Positions 1 through 12,487 of a stretch of DNA of 64,000 nucleotides are shown here, one piece after another. The DNA is taken from positions 11,907,962-11,971,961 of the forward strand of contig OZ024933.1 in NCBI GenBank assembly GCA_964017235.1, read 5' to 3'. Numbering within the stretch: position 1 is the stretch's first letter; every line of letters begins with the position of its first letter. Source of the stretch: Sabellastarte sp. h YS-2021 (Eukaryota > Annelida > Polychaeta > Sabellida > Sabellidae). A program made the position numbers and the translations under genes. The notes beneath the pieces were generated by a model. The model searched no databases. It saw nothing but the letters and a program-made list of their open reading frames with translations, and was not told the DNA's origin.

Positions 1-1181
1 CTGAAACTGTCACTTTCACACCGATTATGACCTATGCTGTATTGACAGATGACTTCACGACATATGACCTCTTAAGGTATTGCTCTGACTGGATGATTAA
101 CTTGACCTTAACTTGACTCTTAGTATTAACTTTACACCTCACTGACCTCTGAAGTACAGATAATTGTCTTGCATGCATATACAATGGGGCCTGGCACTTT
201 TTCTGTTCACTATCTAGGCTATGATCTCTTTAAATCCATAGTTTATCTACAACATTTACCATCTTGTCCAAGAGCTGCTTTTCTGCCACTTCTAATAGAC
301 CCCCCATGCTGTTGGATGGTGACAAGGTGTTTTGGTCTTTTAATTCCCATCAGTCATCACTCAAGTCGAATAATTCACTGAAGTCTTAACTGATATTTAT
401 CTCACTCTTTGATTTTACTATGTTGGATACTACTTCTGTTCTTCTCAACCTAAAATTAATTAACATTCTGACAAATCTCATTTCAATAACCTATACATAT
501 GTTAAAACCTACTACTACTACTACTACTGCTGCTACTACTACTACTACTACTATTACTACTACTACTTGTAGTAATAATAGAAAAATTAGTATTATACAA
601 AATTGACAAAATATTAATTCAAGAGATATAGATGGCTATGGTGGTGAGTATGTCAATGTGAAGAGGTAAGGCTTAAGTTGGCCTCTGAAATCGGATATGG
701 TTTCTTGGGATCTGACAATTAATGGCAGACTGTTCCATTAGACAAAGCTGTAATAAAGATTCAACATATTGGTACTGCATGTAACAAGTATTTTGAGGAA
801 TGGTTGCTTAATTTAATTCAGCCTTGCAGAGATCTCAAACTATGAGTGTATAACCTACTTTTCATTTTAAAAGTCATTAAAAAGAATCTGTTTTCATCAT
901 TCCGAGCCTTTTTTCAATTTATTGAACATTTTTGATTGATATTCTGTGACCTATGTGTGAAATGATATTGAAATATAAGCTTTCTGAGAAAATATCTTGT
1001 GTAATCTCCATTTTAATGGGACCTGGAATCAACCAAAACTGACACATAACTTAAGGCTATGAGGCTGTAAATCAGAAAATTCTGTTCTATTTAAATTGCA
1101 CATGTCCATCTGCAACTTTTTGTACATTCTAATGAAAATTCTTTGACTCAAAATTGATTTACTTTGTGCTTTACATATATT
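1..1181. other. Gene-poor flank, no coding exon recognised
   Basis: AT-rich sequence with short chance ORFs only. It holds a trinucleotide microsatellite near 509-566. The start exon of the Ig receptor could lie here, but I could not identify an ATG exon ending in a phase-1 donor with confidence. Confidence 0.5.
509..566 (+). repeat. (TAC)n microsatellite
   Basis: Nearly pure ACT/TAC repeats with two TGC and one ATT interruptions. Confidence 0.95.
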
Positions 1182-1306
1182 CCATACTGTAAACCACTGA
1201 CGAATGGCAAGCAACTACCAGCTGTCCCACTTGAGGTCAGGCTGGGAATCGAACTCCGATATAAGAAGTGGGAGGCGGGTGTATTACCACTGCACTACCA
1301 TGGACT
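1182..1306 (-). mobile_element. tRNA-derived SINE, family A, partial copy
   Basis: The plus strand reads the family A signature in reverse: CTGTAAACCACTGACGAATG, then GCAAGCAACTACCAGCTGTC, then GGGAATCGAAC (reverse of the B box) and GGGAGGCGGGTGTATTACCA (reverse of the A-box region). The same order appears in the better copies at 27418, 50056 and 54875. The 3' body is missing. Confidence 0.8.
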
Positions 1307-1816
1307 CAAGATTACAGATATAGTGCCACTCTTTGGATAATGAATGTGCAAACATGTTTTATTAATTTCTAAGAAAAAATACTTCTCCTGAAATTATTTA
1401 TTATAATTATTATTATTATTCATGCATGCAAAGAACAGAGTCTATACAAACTGGTTAATTATAAAACACAGAAAGAACACTTAGTAATACAGATATATAA
1501 AGGAACAAATTATACATAAAAGGTATACATAAAAGTTGTAGAATGAACTACATAAACTGGTGACGTAGTGTCTCAGACGGTACAAACAGAATTTAGCATG
1601 GTATTTGTTTTTTTCCACAGCAAATCCATTATTAAAGACCCTCATATATAACCAGTCTTTAATATATTAATGTTTTAAACCTTCTTCATTAATTGTATCA
1701 ATAAAACTCGGTAAAACAGAAACAACAGAATTTCTGATCATCAATTATAGATAGGTATCATAAAAAATGATGAGGGCTTATTACTTGTGACGTGTAATGT
1801 CTCAATATTTTTGTAG
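1307..1816. other. AT-rich intergenic or intron sequence
   Basis: Short ATT-rich tract at about 1391-1418; otherwise nothing recognisable before the receptor exon. Confidence 0.5.
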
Positions 1817-2200
1817 TTGTAACTGCCCATTTGGCTCTGTGGTTGCTGCAGACAGCATCAGCTGTGGGTTTTCCTGGAGGGAACATAAACAGAACAGTTT
1901 ATGTAATGAATGGGACAGAGTCTGTTGATTTGCCATGTGATGAGGTTAAGAATGCATTTGCTGTAGAATGGAGAATTAAAAAACCTGATGGATGGACAAA
2001 AATACTGAAGATCTATAAATCCAGTGATCCAGAATATTATGCAGAATACAATACAGACAAGTATGGTATTGGCGAATCTGTGGACACAGCTATCAAGATC
2101 AAAAATATTGATGCCGCAACATTTGCTTCAGAATTGTTGAGATGTGACATTCTAGGGAGTTATCGTGACTATTTCTACACTACACTGTTAAAGGTTGTGG
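1817..2200 (+). CDS. Receptor exon: signal peptide end and N-terminal IgV-like domain
   Basis: Acceptor TTTTGTAG before 1817 and donor GTAAGTC at 2201 bound a 384-nt open exon (phase 1 in, phase 1 out). Its first residues (VVTAHLALWLLQTASA) are hydrophobic and look like the core and cleavage end of a signal peptide. An Ig V-type domain follows: first Cys in LPC near 1937, the core Trp in VEW near 1966, second Cys in LLRCDI near 2141, and strand-like segments ending KVVG. Asn-X-Ser/Thr sites occur at NRT and NGT soon after the signal. There is no ATG in frame upstream in this exon, so translation must begin in an earlier exon. Confidence 0.78.
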
Positions 2201-2714
2201 GTAAGTCAAAAGTCAAATTTCTAAATCAGTATAGTGCAACAATTATTTTCAAATAATTCGATTTGTCAAATTTTAAGGCTATCTTTAAATGGAAGCATAT
2301 GTCACCATAAATTTGACACACACTGCATATAACTGATATCATCTTCAGTGAACATTGGAAAGTTAATGTAAGACATATTTTAAAGACAAGGAAATAATGA
2401 AAGGTTTCTCCGAAAATATGGAATGAACTCCCTAATTAATTGGTATTAAAGACTGTGATTAAGTTCAGATCGGCCTCTGGAAGCCTGAGGAAGCCCCAGG
2501 CGGCCCGACACAGTCCCTGACTGGTCTGGGACTAAGAACCGACTAAGCACTATTTCTGGTCGGTTTGAACCACAATGTGGTCATACACATACCAACTGGG
2601 TCCCAGGAGGCCCCAGGCTCCACAAACCCCCCACTAAGTCCCGGCGTTCTCAGGCCTCCTCAGTCTTTCAAAGACCACTGTGGCCGATTCTTGTTTTACA
2701 GAGAAGCTGGATTT

Positions 2715-2742
2715 TCTGGGTATATATATATATATATATAAA
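2715..2742. repeat. (TA)n microsatellite
   Basis: TATATATA run inside the Harbinger element, upstream of the transposase. Confidence 0.9.
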
Positions 2743-2785
2743 TTCCGGGATCTTATCATCATTATTTTTCTATGAACACAGCAGG

Positions 2786-4006
2786 ATGCCACCTTTTAAT
2801 GGAAGACAGCTTCAGCAAAAACTTAGGGCTTTTTTATTTTTTTTTCAGTTACATATAATGATGTATTTGCTATTTCTATGTCCACCACAGCAACCACCAC
2901 CAGCAGCACCTCCACCACCACCACCAGCCAAACAGAGACCTAGAAGAAAGCACAACATGTGGATCAGGCCATGGCTACTACAGACAGAGGAGAGAGGGCC
3001 TACCACAACATTATGGCTGAACTGTGCCACATACATTCCTGGATTCACCAATTACATGAGGATGACCCCAGAATTTTTTGAAATGATAAAGACCAGACTG
3101 GAACCACATCTAGCCAGGCAGGCCACCAAGTACAGAGCTCCAATCAGTGTTGGGGAGAAGTTAGCCCTCACCATCAGATATCTGGCCACTGGAGAGTCCT
3201 ACATATAATTATCCTGTCAGTTCAGGGTTGACAGATCCACCATTTCCAAGTTTCTACCAGAGGTCTGCAGGGCCATCCAAGATGAGTTCACCAGAGTAGC
3301 TCAGATGTCCTACTACTCCAGATGAGTGGAAAGAACTGGAAAGGGAATTCAGGATAAGATGGAATGCTCCACATGCCCTGATGGCAAGCATGTGGCCCTG
3401 AACAAACCCAAGAACACTGGAGCCCTGAACCACAACTACAAGGGGTTCTTTTCCATAGTAATGTTGGCCTTGGTAGATGGGCAGTACAAGTTCTGATGGG
3501 TGGATGCTGGTACAGCTGGATCTTGCTCAGATGCCCATTTATTTAATGCCTGTCAGCTGAAGAGGAAGATTGATGATGGCAGGATAGGCTTCCCTGACCC
3601 AGCTCCTATAACCCAGGGTGGTAGAGATGTACCCTACTTCATTCTGGCAGATGATGCATTTGCCCTGAAGACCTGGCTGATGAAACCCTATCGCAGAAGG
3701 ATGTTAACCAGAGAGGAAAGGATTGCAAACTACAGAATATCAAGGGGCAGGAGGGTTGTTGAGAAGGCTTTTGACATCCTGGTCTTAAGATTCAGAGTGA
3801 TGTGGATCACTATTGAACTACCCCCAGCAGCAGTCAGGGAAGTGGTCTTTACCTGTGTGGTTCTGCACAATGCACTGAGAAGCCAGTATCAAGGTCAACA
3901 TGGTGGTCAAGAGCCTGAAGATGATGATGATGTGCCTGGTGATTATCGATTAATTGGTGGTGCTGCTGGTGGTGGTCCAGACAGAAACCCTGCTAGAGAA
4001 ACCTAA
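2786..4006 (+). pseudogene. HARBI1-like Harbinger transposase with in-frame stops
   Basis: One reading frame from ATG 2786 to TAA 4004-4006 encodes a DDE transposase of the PIF/Harbinger (HARBI1, DDE_Tnp_4) family. A Pro-rich N-terminus is followed by the helical region (YMRMTPEFFEMI, then RVDRSTISKFLPEV). Catalytic motifs: first Asp in CPDGKHVAL, second Asp in ILADDAFALKTWLMKPY, Glu in RRVVEKAFDIL, plus the usual CVVLHNALR near the end. Three in-frame stops break it: TAA 3206-3208, TGA 3323-3325 and TGA 3494-3496. No frameshift is needed to read across them, so decay has been by point mutation. It lies in sense orientation within intron 1 of the Ig receptor. Confidence 0.88.
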
Positions 4007-4683
4007 AGACAGAGGGATTACGTCGAGGACTACTTCAATAATGAGGGAGCAGTGGCCTGGCAAGATGGCAGAATATAACTACTGCTGCAGTAACCAGTCC
4101 TTTTCAGGACTAATAACCAGTCCTTTTCAGGGCTAATAACCAGTCCTTTTCAGCTCTACCAAATATTCAAGAAACAATTAATCAGCTGTGTTGTTCCAAG
4201 TATCATAACCATTTCCAAATATAAGTAACCCACCCAACAAACAGACAAACACAATGTCGTAAATAGGTCACCCAACTAATAAACAGACTCTTACCTCTCA
4301 TCCATCTTCTTCTTTCCTCTCTTTCCTCCTTTCTCTTTTCTCATATCTCCAGTCAATGTAAAAAAAGCTAAAAAAAATAAAATGTGTCGCCTAAAATTTG
4401 CCCTTAAGTTCAAGTATATTATATGATATTTATAAAAACTGAAAACCTCTACAAAACAATGACACACGTCTCTCAGTAGCCAACCAGTCAGTAACAACGA
4501 AAACATGTGTGCGGTCACTTATATAGCCTCAGACTCCCTCATTGCCTTGTTTTAATGTCCGACGTACGGAAAATAGTTGGTTCTTAATGGGTACTTAGTC
4601 CCAGGCCTCCTGGGGCGTCCTCAGACCGTCGCAGACTAAATTTGTGTTGTCCCAGGTGGCCTGAGGGCGCCATTTCGACATAA

Positions 4684-6930
4684 ATTTTATGATAATGACA
4701 ATTCTTCTTTATGAGTATGTAGTACTAATGATCTATGGCTAGGGCCGCCAGGCTAAAAATATATATTCACTTATAGTTCTTTATTTACCTATACTTAGGT
4801 TAAAAATGCCTCATGCTGGATACAAAATTAGTACCAGTTCTTTCTTTACGTAATCAGCAACCTATATGGATGGAAGACGAGACAATTTATTTCTACAGAA
4901 TATTGTTCTTGTATTAATGGCCTTAGTCTGCTTCAACTAAATGGAAAATAAAAAAACAACATATACTAATATGTATTTTTTTAAATGAAAGCAAAAGCTA
5001 TGCTGGCACATCATGCCAGAAAAGAACAATAAAATTCAAAATTAAACTGCGCCAATTGTGTAACAGAAGAAATTTACACCAAGTACTATTAACCACAAGT
5101 CATGTTAGTCTTTTAGGAGGCTCTATAGTTTTTAGTTTATCTGCAGTTTATGGATCTTTTTACGAATGTCCTTGAGAGAATAGCACAAAATACAAAATCA
5201 TGTGTCATTAAAAGTATTATATAGCCAGCTCATACATGGGGGTAAAAAGAAAACTTTAAATTCATTGTCATTGCATTTGTAAATCACCAGCGCAAAGAAA
5301 GAATAGGCCTGCCTGCATCACTTTTCACACGATGTATACTTAAAGCATTTTGTTTGTAAACATAATATTCTATTGTTTTTCTAAGTTGAATGTAAATGTA
5401 TTTATCCATTGTAAAAATTTGCTTTACCAGAAGAATCTGGGAAATTTCTCGCGTACATGTACTTCTTCCTGGTTGCACATTACAGAAATTGCTTCATACC
5501 GGAAAACTGGAATTTAAACAACACACATGTGGAGACTTAGTGGGATGTTTTTACATTTGTGCAAGAGTGTATTTTGTTTTTGTTGATATATTATCGGGAA
5601 CTGCCATTAAAATCATATTTATATTAATAAATTGAAAACCAAAACTACATGAAACCAAAACTGACCAAATCTTTGAATGAAGATGTATCGTCTCCAACCA
5701 TTAACTTTCAACCATCAACTGTGGTAAATTATGACCCAATAGTATCATGTTAGGTACATTTTTTTTGAATCCTTAATAAAAATTATCTGAGTTAATCTAA
5801 AACACCCCTTACCTTTCCCTAGGATTTCTAGCTGTTTATCTCCAGAATATAATTTGAAACTGAGTGCTCTCAGGTGTGATCCCAAACATTTGTTTAACAC
5901 ATTTGCACATATTTTACAACTGGTTAGTTTTCTGACCTGTGACCCCTCTAACTTTTGCATATATCTTGACCCCACTAACTGATCAGCCTCTAAATTGTCC
6001 CCAGTATGGATCTCTAAATCATCAATATATCTGACATAGTCAACACACCTGGTTTTCCACTATATGTGACATTTTTGTTGCAAATTAACTCCTGCTTGTG
6101 CATCTATAACTCCAGGAGTCCTTACAAAAATTATTCTCAGCGATTTGATGCCTTGCTTCCCTATACCTGTAATGTTTTGATGTAAAATGCACTCGTGTAT
6201 TGAATTACAATAATTTGGTATCCACAACGTCCTTATTCAAGATTTATCATTCATTTGAATTTTGCTAAAATGTATCAGCTATGTACTTCAAAATGAGCCT
6301 CATAAACATGCAATGTAGAATTTGGGAAAAGGATAGGACTCCACAGGGATATAGAGTTAGAGTCCTGTATGACAACAAGTGGTTAAGAAATAATGTTAAA
6401 AATGTATAACTCACCAGATACCAATGATAGTTTATGAGAGAAATGAGTGGTACATCTTAACAGTATATTGGCATTGAATTTCTTTCATAAATTGGTGGAA
6501 ATAGCTCTCTGAGGGCTCATTGAACTGGGACCCAAACACTAAGATGCAGGGCCATACAGTATCCCCTTAGCCCAAACTTAACATTAAAAGACAGTAATAA
6601 TAATTTTTGTCATTAATATTTCCATACAATCTTACTTTATATTTTGAATTTGCAAGAGGAGTGACGTGGACACTGTTAAAATTATTAATAAGAATTTATT
6701 ATTACTAAGCTACATGTCCTTGAAATTTTACATGAGAATTTACTAAGCACCTGGTAAGAGATTACTACTATTAATTCCCGATTAATTACAAAGCACTTCA
6801 ATGGTAAATCCTGATCAGTACCAATAACTATTATTACTTTAAAGTAATTGCTAAAGTAATTACTAAATATACAGCCAGCATGGCGCAGTTAATTACGTGT
6901 GATTTTACATTGCGGAACTGAACTAAGCAT
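4684..6930. other. Intron 1 sequence without recognised genes
   Basis: AT-rich; only short unconserved ORFs on both strands. No domain or clear repeat ends seen. Confidence 0.45.
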
Positions 6931-7062
6931 AGCCTATCTCCCCTTGAGGACGCTAATATGGAAACGGACCTCTGAAAATGGACTATACCTTTTTGCTCAT
7001 CAGTGCTTTAGAGGATGTCTACATCAAATTAGGCGCTATATAAGTGTTTCTTACTTACATAA
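6930..7062 (+). mobile_element. Probable LINE 3' tail fragment
   Basis: It ends in AGGCGCTATATAAGTGTTTC, the same kind of 3' end (GCGCTATATAA) as the LINE tail at 34310. No coding part is left. Confidence 0.4.
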
Positions 7063-7374
7063 CTAAAGGTTATTTAAAAGACTCTGTCCAGAACATAAAG
7101 TGACTTAAAAGCAACTGAAGAAAGTATAGGTCACCCCAGATAGTTTAAACCAAGTTTCAATCAAGCGATAAAACTAACAAACACAGTAGCATACATGACA
7201 AATACAAGCCCCAAATCAAAACTTGGGGTACGAAGATTTCTACAGTAATATTTTAAAAGAAATGGGGCTTCAAGAGGATCCTGCTTGATCATGTATGAGA
7301 TATCTCCAAACACAAACTGACGTTCAGGTGCGATGGGCTTAAATTTATTGTATCTTAACATTATTATTGAAAGC

Positions 7375-7960
7375 TAAGGGGACACCTGAATGTTAGAATG
7401 AGTGATAGGAGTAACTCTTAGCCCGACCCCTTACCATTTTCAAGACATCATTAAAGTCTTCTGGTACAAGATATTTTTGGTGCCAATTATGGTATAGGTC
7501 CATAATTATTTGCAATTTTTTAGAGGGAACGCCAAATGTGCCTTGGACAGTGTCAATTTAAACACCTAAAAACATACCACAAGAACTTGAGGGAACTACT
7601 TTTTAGCACTTAGGGTAAACCCAGTTCCTTCAGAGGTCTTGGAAAGATATTTGATTTTTATTAAGCCGACCAATCAGGTCATCTACATAATTTATGATGG
7701 TATGACCTTTCTGATGCAAAATCTAATGCTCATACGCTTCTCACACATTGAAAAATTGTACTATCATATCTGAATGAAAATTTCAGACATGTATAAAGAA
7801 ATATTAGTCCCATTTTAAACCTAGTTTATTGTATTCAGAAGGATCCAATTTTACAAGCTGAAAGGTCCACTTATATCCACCTTTTATATTATGCCGCCTT
7901 AATGTAACTTACTGATAAACTACAGAGCCCATCAAGTATACATCAAAGGCCACACCTGCA
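7375..7960 (-). pseudogene. DIRS-like reverse transcriptase fragment
   Basis: Read on the minus strand, segments around 7700-7930 give DPSEYNKLGLKW and then IINYVDDLIGR (the RT catalytic Y-x-D-D). Downstream, about 7480-7560, comes a stretch like FLGV-IDTVQGTFGVPSKKL, the pattern that follows the catalytic box in DIRS-type RTs. Several stops and frameshifts interrupt it. A second, longer DIRS copy on the plus strand at 50.4-52.9 kb has the equivalent motifs. Confidence 0.65.
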
Positions 7961-8713
7961 TTAACTGCATTTCAGGCCAGTGCATTTCAGGCCAGCTTAC
8001 TTCAACTAGAACTCTCATCTTTTCCGAATACAGGTTTCCTTCATAATAAAGGGCTAAAAACGTGTTTTCTAAAGATTTTAAAATGGCCATTAATAGCTTT
8101 TTGTTGACTCTCTTCCTGTAAATACTGATCCACATGATCAGGGAAACTCATAGAGGACTTATGGTTATTCTGATCCGTTTGCAAGTCACGTTATTGTTAA
8201 ATTCCAAAGGGAAATCAAATTTAAGGAAATATACAACCTGCCAATATCAATAATTATGTGAGTATATTTCCCAGGCAGGTACATGTATATTCAATTCTTG
8301 ATGTAATGTAATTCTAGATATTTGCTAGAATAATATCCATTGCTTAACTATATTGTGAGCTCATACTGGGGAAGTTACTTTATCATTTCCTTGAAAATTT
8401 GGTTCACCTAACAAGGTGCTCAGTGGGATGAAGACAAAGGCTGCATCAGTTTAGGACCTCCATTGGTTGAAAAAAGTAAGTGCTCAGTTGAAGTCAATAA
8501 ATCGTTGGTGTGTGTGTCGAGAATTCTCAATTTCTCCAGTCACTCATCCAACTGCTTCTGCATCTTCTCATTTCCCCTGATAGTCCTCATAGAAGGAAGA
8601 ATCAGTTCATCATCCTACAAATCCTCATCAGCAGTGTCAACAGCAGCAGGGGTTGATTGTCTGTTCTTTATTGGCGTAGGGCGGCACCCAACCTTATACA
8701 CTCTCCACCATGT
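7961..8713. other. Intron 1 sequence, unassigned
   Basis: It contains an immediate direct repeat (TGCATTTCAGGCCAG twice at about 7966-7994) and short ORFs without recognisable domains. Confidence 0.4.
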
Positions 8714-10030
8714 TTAACTCTTTCGGCGCGATTGTCGACTTCCGTGGACATATATAACAAGCGCGACCCTAATGTAAGTTTTGATTCATTCAGCGCGGAT
8801 TTGTTTTCATAAGTAGCAAATGAGAAACATGTTTTTTTTCATTGGCTGAGTCCTTGACCAATGAAAATATTATATTTTCTTTGCTTTCCCATTGGCCAAT
8901 GGCTGTCCAATAGAATTTGAGTATTTGTTAATTGACAGGCTCTCTGCTAGAGATATTGAATAATGAATGTGAGTATGTGTAGGTTCATTGGTGAATGAGA
9001 AAATAGGATTTTTTTCATTAGCTGAGCCTTTGTTCAATGAAATATCGGTAGGAAATAATATATTTTCTTTGAAAAGTATATTTTTGCATTGAAGAATTAA
9101 AGTTGTTATTGAACTGTGTTTTATTTTTTTCATGAAAAACTTTAGTTTTTGTGAACATATTGTGAACTTACATAACAACTTACATGACTTAACATTTTTA
9201 TCAGTCTCAAAATAGTGTTAATAATTTTGCTGTTTCCACTTGTTCCAAAACTTAATTAAGTGTTTATCAGTTTTAGTTTTAACATTGTTACTGTTTCTAC
9301 TCTCTCCAAAACATGCAACCTGCTGCTTGGCAATAATCAGAAACTGTATGTTCACGGCATCTTCCATCCAGTTTTCTTTCTATCACTGAACACAATACAA
9401 TCAGGTTAATATTTAGGGTTATTAAATTTTCCGACAAAGTGTCGTCCATTCAGCCTAAAAAGTACTTGTGGTGGATTAGGTCTGCCCCTCCTTGTGTCGG
9501 ATCTGTCATTTTTCTGAAGAAGATGTTAAATCACTTTCTCTCTGAATATCCTTTGGCTCATATTCTGTAGGCCTGCCTCTTTAGTCGCCTTTGTATAGAT
9601 GATGTAGCCATTTACCAGTGCAACTTCTCTAATCCTGTGATAAATGGTAAAATACCATTTTGAACTTTTGTGTGGAAAAGCTTGGGTTCCAAGCTTTTTG
9701 TCCATAATGTCCACCCCAGCCATATGTTGATTGTAAACTTCCACAATGGCAGGCTTTTCCACTGTCCTATATCCTTGCCATTAAGCCCTAGTCCTTTTGT
9801 CAACTGTGTCATTGGTGTGAATATTCGACAGAAAATGGACACGTTTGGTGTCCCGCCAACCACATGCAATGAGGTTGTGACATCTCATAAATTTCGGTTC
9901 ATCACCTTTATTCAGAGGGAGGGCAGCTGTGTGGAAATAGATTTTAAAGTGAAACTGTTTTATTCTTGTTAATACCTGAGCAGGCAGAGCCTTTATGTAT
10001 TGACAAAAATACTCACTAGGCAATCAATCA
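8714..10030 (-). mobile_element. piggyBac-like transposon remnant
   Basis: TTAA at 8714-8717, the piggyBac target site, is followed by CTCTTTCGGCGCGATTG, a likely element end. A minus-strand transposase fragment follows at 9526-10023. Between them, 8820-9075 shows two imperfect copies of a block with TTTTTTTTCATTGGCTGAG / TTTTTTTCATTAGCTGAG. The opposite end was not identified; the next element starts at 10040. Confidence 0.5.
9526..10023 (-). pseudogene. piggyBac transposase (PGBD-like) fragment
   Basis: The minus-strand frame 9781-10023 gives NLIACGWRDTKRVHFLSNIH, matching the conserved strand around the catalytic Asp of piggyBac transposases. The frame 9526-9762 continues with VEVYNQHMAGVDIMDKKLG, the M-x-G-V-D-x-x-D motif, then KSSKWYFTIYHRIREVALVN, the conserved C-terminal core. 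A stop separates the two parts (near 9781). Both ends of the protein are missing, so this is a broken fragment of a DDD transposase. Confidence 0.78.
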
Positions 10031-10039
10031 AAGAGTCAT

Positions 10040-10128
10040 TGTTAGGCGCCAACTCGCGGCAGGGAACAACTCGAGTTGTTCCTTGCGCCAACTCGCGGGA
10101 TTGAGTTGCTGCAAACATCTCGAGATGT
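10040..10128 (+). repeat. Left terminal inverted repeat
   Basis: Partner of 11175-11263. Palindromes at 10065-10080 and 10115-10128. Confidence 0.85.
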
Positions 10129-11174
10129 ACCGCCACATCTCGAGTTGGTGCTGCGCCAACTTTACCCTATAATTCAATCTAATCATACTTTTATAGAACT
10201 TAATCTCTGTGGAGAAGAATGTTATGTAGACTATCAAATGTGATGAAGTGCAATGATTATTTTATCATTCTATTCTGATTGATGTTTCTTAATTGCATTT
10301 AAGGATTTCTCAGGCTTATTTGACGTTGATATTTTATCTAAAAGGGAAGTTAAGGGGCCACTACCATGATTGGCTTATGCCTTGATTGCCATAAATAGGA
10401 ACACTTTTAGGTGACTGCCATAACTGACTTGTCTCTTAATTGCTATTAGAATTAATATTGTTTGCTGACACACTAATACATTAGTAATTAATATACAATA
10501 TATGAAATATAATGAATATTTCTTTTGCGTTTGCTTAACTCCTGTAAACAATTATATGTTGTTGCCTTTACACTGACTCTGAAGTTTATCCAGTTAAATA
10601 TTATTTAAAAACAATTTCATTTTACCTTTTCTTTTGTGTACATTGTATTCTATACTAGTAAATATCTGTATATCATTTTAGTAAAAGTTAAATTATTTCC
10701 TATCTCAATAAAGATGCACACACACTTACAAAATAACTGTGTTAAAGATATCTCCAGATTAACACTAGTTTACAGGTACTCACTTATTGAAAGACAATAA
10801 ATATTTTCTTTTGTTACAGATTTTTCTATATCTCTAATCGTTTATTTAGAATATATAAGCTTATCCTCTAGAAAGATACCAAAATCATGTTTTAAAAATT
10901 TTGAAATATAGTTAGTTAAGCAACTAAATTAGGACTATAGGGCTAGCAAATTAATTACAATTAGAAGTCTGCCTTGCATACTTTACAACTCCCACCCCAA
11001 GGTTGGTGTGAATATTTAGCCAATTATAGTAGAGGATTAAGTTGTCCCAGTCACAACTTAAAAAAGAAGCCACATTTGGGGACACTGATTAACCAATCAG
11101 AAGCCATGTAGTCACTAACCAATACTGTATATTAGGGGATTAAGTTGGGGTAGCCACAACTTAAGATAGCGTGC

Positions 11175-11263
11175 ACATCTCGAGATGTTTACCACAACTC
11201 GCCCCCGCGAGTTGGCGCAAGGAACAACTCGAGTTCTTCCCTGCCGCGACTTAGCGCCCAACA
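11175..11263 (-). repeat. Right terminal inverted repeat
   Basis: Partner of 10040-10128. Palindrome at 11175-11188. Confidence 0.85.
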
Positions 11264-11267
11264 TCAT

Positions 11268-12487
11268 CATTTCACTAGAGCTCAGATCTGAAAACACTCT
11301 CGCTTATGACATTGATTTTGACTTCTTGTTTGTTGAAATGTCTAAATCCACCATTAAGTGGAACTTGGGGACAAATATTGTATGCTTGATTAAATTTTAA
11401 ATTTGCATCAGATCATTTAACATCAGTATTTCACTCTACCACATTATACCAAGATGCTGGGAAATAATGCAACCTCCAGCCCTTGAGGAAAAAGTACAAT
11501 GAAGAATCTTTTGTGATGTTTTTCTTAGATATTTAAAGGTATTGATAAAACAATGTAACATGTGCTGTTGCTATAGATATTTCATATGGTTATAGGTCAT
11601 AAAGGGATGTAACCCCTGCCTCACATCTTGAGACCATCACATGATCCAAGATTCCTCTATACCAAGAAATTTAAGATGTTATAATTCATTGTGATAATAT
11701 GTTCATAACAATTATATGCTCCTTATCAATGATTGCATTATTAAGATCCAAACGTTAAGGGCGTGAATAAGTAATCAGAAATTGAAACCAATGATTATAA
11801 GAAATTAGCTGAAAGTGTGGAGCATCATCTATGAATCCTTTTTGACATAAAAATTCAAGGGATTGGTGATGCTATCTAACACATGCAGTTGCTATTGTTA
11901 CTGCATATTCCTGAAGTATATAAATGGATATAACACATGTCTCATATCTTGGAAACAGCACATTAATTTCAGATATTATAATTAATCAAATTTTAAATTA
12001 ACAAAGTATTACAATAATTGGAAATCAGAATCTACATTTCATAATCAAGTACATATATCAATAAACCTTACTCAGTAATGGTGGTATTATTAAGAACAAA
12101 GCAGTAGTGATTATTAAATGGAGAACATCGGTGAGTAACATTCAATTAAAATAATATTGGATTGAACTGTATCATGGAAGAGATATGAACATTTTTTGTG
12201 TATGCTGTTATAATGCAAATTGCTCTTCTTCACAACCTGTTGATTAAGAGCTATAGACACCTTTATGCAGTACCTACTTCTCAATATTAATCGAAATTTA
12301 ATGGAGACATAATATATAATACAAGTTTTCAATGACCGCATAGAGTGAATAGAATTTCATGTAATAGAAAAAGGAATTTAAATAGGCCACAAATATTTTT
12401 CTTTTGTTGGATATATCCAGTATTTTAGTACGTGGTATGTCTTGCTATTTGAAAATAAATGCTGGTGTTAGTATGTTGTAATTTTAG
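11268..12487. other. End of intron 1, unassigned
   Basis: AT-rich, no coding signal; leads to the acceptor of the second Ig exon. Confidence 0.5.

Larger units (their letters stand above)
2463..4680 (+). mobile_element. PIF/Harbinger DNA transposon
   Basis: It contains a HARBI1-like transposase and is flanked by TAA at 2460-2462 and 4681-4683, the TWA target duplication typical of Harbinger. The ends are GC-richer than the surroundings and share inverted subterminal blocks: CTGGGACTAAG at 2526 faces CTTAGTCCCAG near 4594, and AAGCCCCAGGCGG-like near 2490 faces the CCTCCTGGGGCG block near 4606. The extreme tips match only weakly. The element sits in intron 1 of the Ig receptor. Autonomous Harbingers normally also have a Myb-like ORF; I see none, so this copy is incomplete or decayed. 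Confidence 0.75.
10040..11263. mobile_element. Non-autonomous DNA element with 89-bp palindrome-rich inverted ends
   Basis: Positions 10040-10128 and 11175-11263 are inverted repeats of each other with about 10 mismatches by eye. Each end holds the palindrome ACATCTCGAGATGT. The left end also holds a perfect AACAACTCGAGTTGTT, with one mismatch on the right. TCAT at 10036-10039 and 11264-11267 is a likely 4-bp target duplication. The 1 kb between is AT-rich with no coding potential. No superfamily was assigned; the ends are not TTAA or TA based. Confidence 0.8.

Noticed and set aside
2845..3051. Minus-strand ORF rich in Gly opposite the Harbinger transposase
   Set aside because: It is the antisense shadow of the Pro-rich and conserved part of the transposase.
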